NCBI RefSeq assembly: GCF_033101155.1
Contig: NZ_JAWMPX010000009.1
Span: forward strand, 1-64,000
DNA length: 64,000 bases
DNA from: Tropicimonas sp033101155
GTDB taxonomy: Bacteria; Pseudomonadota; Alphaproteobacteria; Rhodobacterales; Rhodobacteraceae
Direction of reading: 5' to 3'
The notes under the pieces were generated by a model. The model was not told where the DNA came from. It saw nothing but the letters and a program-made list of their open reading frames with translations, and did no database searches. This document shows, piece after piece, positions 61,677 through 64,000 of the stretch (within the stretch, counting starts at the first letter, position 1; every line of letters starts with the position of its first letter). Position numbers and translations under genes: made by a program.

Positions 61677-64000
61677 ATGCACAGCCCTTGTTCTTTTGCT
61701 TCGGCGCGGCGCCCGGTCCGGGCGCTGCTTTTGACCGCGACCCTGTTGGCTGCTGTCCCGTTCTCCGGCCTCCCCGTATTGGCTGGCTCTCTGCAATCGG
61801 AGCGGGCAAACGCCGGGCAGGCGGTTCCCGGGCGGATCGCCATTGTTATTGGCAATCAGGAATACGAGGCCGTCAGTGACCTCGAAAATGCACGTCGGGA
61901 CGCCAGGGACGTTGCCGATATGCTCCGCAGCTTCCGTTTCAACGTGTTTGACGGCTATGATCTCGACAAACGGGGATTCGAGGAACTGCTGCGCAGCGCC
62001 ATGCTGAATATCCCCGACGGCGCCGAGGTGGTGTTCTACTATGCGGGGCATGGCATCCAGATCGGCCGGCGCAATTACCTGCTGCCCACGGATGCGGCCT
62101 TTGCCAGCATCTATGACGTGCCGCTGGAAACGATGACGCTGGACCGGGTGATCGATACGCTCGCGGCGCGCGGCGCGGCGCATGTGGCTATCCTCGATTC
62201 CTGTCGCGACAACCCTTTCCCCGATATTCGCCTCGCGGCGGATCTCGACGCGAATCTTTTCGAGACCAAGTCCGGTTTCGACGTGTTCAGCACTCCGCTC
62301 AACTCTTTGGTCGCTTTCTCGACCTCTCCCGGCGCAGTGGCCATGGATGGCGCGGCCGGTGGCAACAGCCCCTATACGCGCGCCATCATGGAAGCGGCCC
62401 AGGCCGCGCCCGGCGAGAACATCCAGAACCTGTTTCCGGTTGTCCGGCGCAAAGTCCACGAGGCGACGGAAGGGCGGCAGGTCCCCTGGGAAAGTTCGAC
62501 CCTTGTGCAGCCCTTCTTCCTGGCGCCGGCCTCGGTGACCGCGGCCGACACGTCCGGACAGGCCGACGCGGGGACCGGCTCGGCGGATCGCGGCATGGTG
62601 ATCGCGGCCCCGTCGGATGAGCCGACCGCTCTTGAGCCCATTCCGATCTCCCTGACACGGGTCTTTGACCGCAGGGTTGTGCTGGGTGACGAAATTCTCG
62701 ACGCGATCGGCGGGGAGTTCGTGGCCGTCGAAATGGCCGTTCCCCCGACAAGCGGCATCCTGTCGCTCGGAGCCGGGGTCGGACAGATCGGGCGGGTTTC
62801 CTTCGCCCCGGAAATCTCGGACATCCGCGCGACCGAGCTCGATGGATTTGAGCTTGAGGAGCGGTTCTCGCTGAACTTCGTACTGGCCGGTGGTTTGACC
62901 CGCCAGGTCGACGTCAACCTGAAGCTCGAAGTCGATTCGTGCGATCTTGAAATGGGCGATGCACTGGATCTCGGCGGGATCGGAATCTACCGCCTTGCCA
63001 ATGAGATCGACGTTGCGGCGGGGCTTGCAGCTTGCGAACGCGCCGTTGCCGAGGATCCCGAGAGCGGCCGGTTCCACTATCAGCTTGGGCGTGCGCAGCA
63101 AAGCGCGGGGCAGGTCCCGGAGGCATTCGCCAGTTTCAGCCGTGCTGCCGAACTGGGGCATGTGCGGGCGCTGAACGCGTTGTCGATCCTGCACGGATCC
63201 AAGCGCATCGACCATGAGGCGTTGGGGATTCCCAAGGATCCGGAGCTGGCGCTGAGCTTGCTGGAACGCGGGATTGCGACCGGCGATCCCTATCCGATGC
63301 ACCGGCTGGGGCAGCAGCTCCTGCGGCAGGGCGAGACACCACAGGATCGCCAGCGCGGATTCGAACTGATGGAGCGGGCGGTCGAACTGGGCCATACCTA
63401 CTCGATGAACGAGCTCGGGATCTATTTCCTGACCAAGGACACCGATCACTACCTGCCGGAGCGCGGAATGCGCTATCTGCGTGCGTCCGAACTGCGCAAG
63501 GACATCTACGGCTATCACAATCTCGGATATGTGGCGCTGAACGGCCTTGATGGCGTTGAGCCCGACACCGCTCTCGCCCAGGAGTATTTTCGCAAATCCA
63601 TGGAGGGCGGCCACCCGAGCGGCCCCAGCATGCTTGCGCGGATGATCCTGCGCGGCCAGATCGGGGAAAGGAACCCGAGCGAGGCAGTCAAATTCTATGA
63701 CATGTCGCTTGCGCGCGGGGATGGATGGGCCGGTGCAAATGCGGCGACCCTGATCCTCAAAGGCGAGGTCCCGGGACTTGGTGAGGCCGACGCGGCGGTT
63801 CGGGCCGCGAAGGCGGCCAATCTCGGCAATGCCAAGGCGGCCGAGCGCGCGCGGGAACGGCTCGCGCAAGTGTCGGCGCGCGAGAAGGGCCGCGCACTCC
63901 AGATGCTGCTGGCTGAGCTTGGGCAACCGATTTCGGTTGATGGGGCCGTCGGTCCGCAGACGTTGCGTGCTCTTGAAGCCGCCAGTGCGGATGCCTCGAT
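61677..64000 (+). CDS. Caspase-like (peptidase C14) protein with Sel1 repeats, cut by window edge
   Basis: At least 774 residues; the frame is still open at 64000. Residues 12-37 are a signal peptide or membrane anchor. Residues 53-265 are a caspase-like domain: RIAIVIGNQEYEAVSDLENA, His125 in YYAGHG and Cys176 in ILDSCRDNPF form the catalytic dyad. A beta-rich linker (about 300-430) follows, then Sel1-type repeats (PESGRFHYQLGRAQQSAG; DPYPMHRLGQQLLRQGE; YGYHNLGYVALNG). Near the edge there is a peptidoglycan-binding-like segment (ISVDGAVGPQTLRALEAA). Such caspase homologues are common in alphaproteobacteria; targets are unknown. Confidence 0.88.
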   Translation, partial: MHSPCSFASARRPVRALLLTATLLAAVPFSGLPVLAGSLQSERANAGQAVPGRIAIVIGNQEYEAVSDLENARRDARDVADMLRSFRFNVFDGYDLDKRGFEELLRSAMLNIPDGAEVVFYYAGHGIQIGRRNYLLPTDAAFASIYDVPLETMTLDRVIDTLAARGAAHVAILDSCRDNPFPDIRLAADLDANLFETKSGFDVFSTPLNSLVAFSTSPGAVAMDGAAGGNSPYTRAIMEAAQAAPGENIQNLFPVVRRKVHEATEGRQVPWESSTLVQPFFLAPASVTAADTSGQADAGTGSADRGMVIAAPSDEPTALEPIPISLTRVFDRRVVLGDEILDAIGGEFVAVEMAVPPTSGILSLGAGVGQIGRVSFAPEISDIRATELDGFELEERFSLNFVLAGGLTRQVDVNLKLEVDSCDLEMGDALDLGGIGIYRLANEIDVAAGLAACERAVAEDPESGRFHYQLGRAQQSAGQVPEAFASFSRAAELGHVRALNALSILHGSKRIDHEALGIPKDPELALSLLERGIATGDPYPMHRLGQQLLRQGETPQDRQRGFELMERAVELGHTYSMNELGIYFLTKDTDHYLPERGMRYLRASELRKDIYGYHNLGYVALNGLDGVEPDTALAQEYFRKSMEGGHPSGPSMLARMILRGQIGERNPSEAVKFYDMSLARGDGWAGANAATLILKGEVPGLGEADAAVRAAKAANLGNAKAAERARERLAQVSAREKGRALQMLLAELGQPISVDGAVGPQTLRALEAASADAS

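Noticed and set aside
61482..63926. 814-codon minus-strand open frame
   Set aside because: Antisense to the caspase-like gene, which has a signal peptide, a catalytic dyad and repeats; the shadow has none.

Overview
The window looks like chromosome from an alphaproteobacterium of the Rhodobacterales type. The grounds are high G+C with long antisense shadow frames, an MmcB-family protein, an AglR/AglA-like sugar locus, and a tRNA-His with A73 and no encoded G-1, a known alphaproteobacterial peculiarity. No rRNA, CRISPR array or intact prophage is visible. Assignments come from reading motifs by eye; no database search was run.

Layout. 0.3-5.2 kb: an efflux operon of membrane fusion protein, double-ATPase ABC protein and ABC-2 permease. 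5.4-7.5 kb: a small metal-handling pair (NifX-like protein and a BtuF-like protein without signal peptide) divergent from an alpha/beta hydrolase. 7.6-21.4 kb: an oxygen-limitation and stress island. It holds a Crp/Fnr regulator, a TPR protein, Hsp20, CbpA/CbpM, TrkA/TrkH, a small b-type membrane protein, a ZIP transporter, a universal stress protein, a secreted deacetylase-like protein, an AhpD-like protein and an aldehyde dehydrogenase. Four Fnr-type palindromes (TTGAY-N4-GTCAA) sit at nearly constant distance from a -10-like hexamer in this island, so it reads as one Fnr/FixK-type regulon. 21.4-22.3 kb: mobile-element scars (integrase and IS5-type transposase fragments).

22.3-32.8 kb: a CLC channel, a D-lactate/glycolate-type flavoprotein, a secreted DUF3604 protein, an M20 peptidase, small proteins, and two identical tRNA-Asp genes that bracket a frameshifted leucine-rich-repeat gene. 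32.3-45 kb: an anaerobic metabolism block. A complete citrate lyase operon (citC-D-E-F-G-X) is divergent from an [FeFe]-hydrogenase operon. The latter encodes a NuoF-fragment/GltD-like fusion, HydA with a complete set of H-cluster cysteines, and probably an ABC transporter. Citrate cleavage plus H2 evolution would form a fermentative module; the hydrogenase maturases and a citrate carrier are not in the window.

45.4-64 kb: a membrane O-acyltransferase, tRNA-His, an MmcB-like nuclease-fold protein divergent from an ArsR/SRPBCC pair with twin operators, a short hairpin array, a glycosyltransferase-like protein, a GMC oxidoreductase, an APH-family kinase next to MTA phosphorylase, a SulP transporter, a LacI regulator with an alpha-glucosidase and two operators, and at the right edge a serine-rich lipoprotein coupled to a caspase-like/Sel1 protein cut by the window end.
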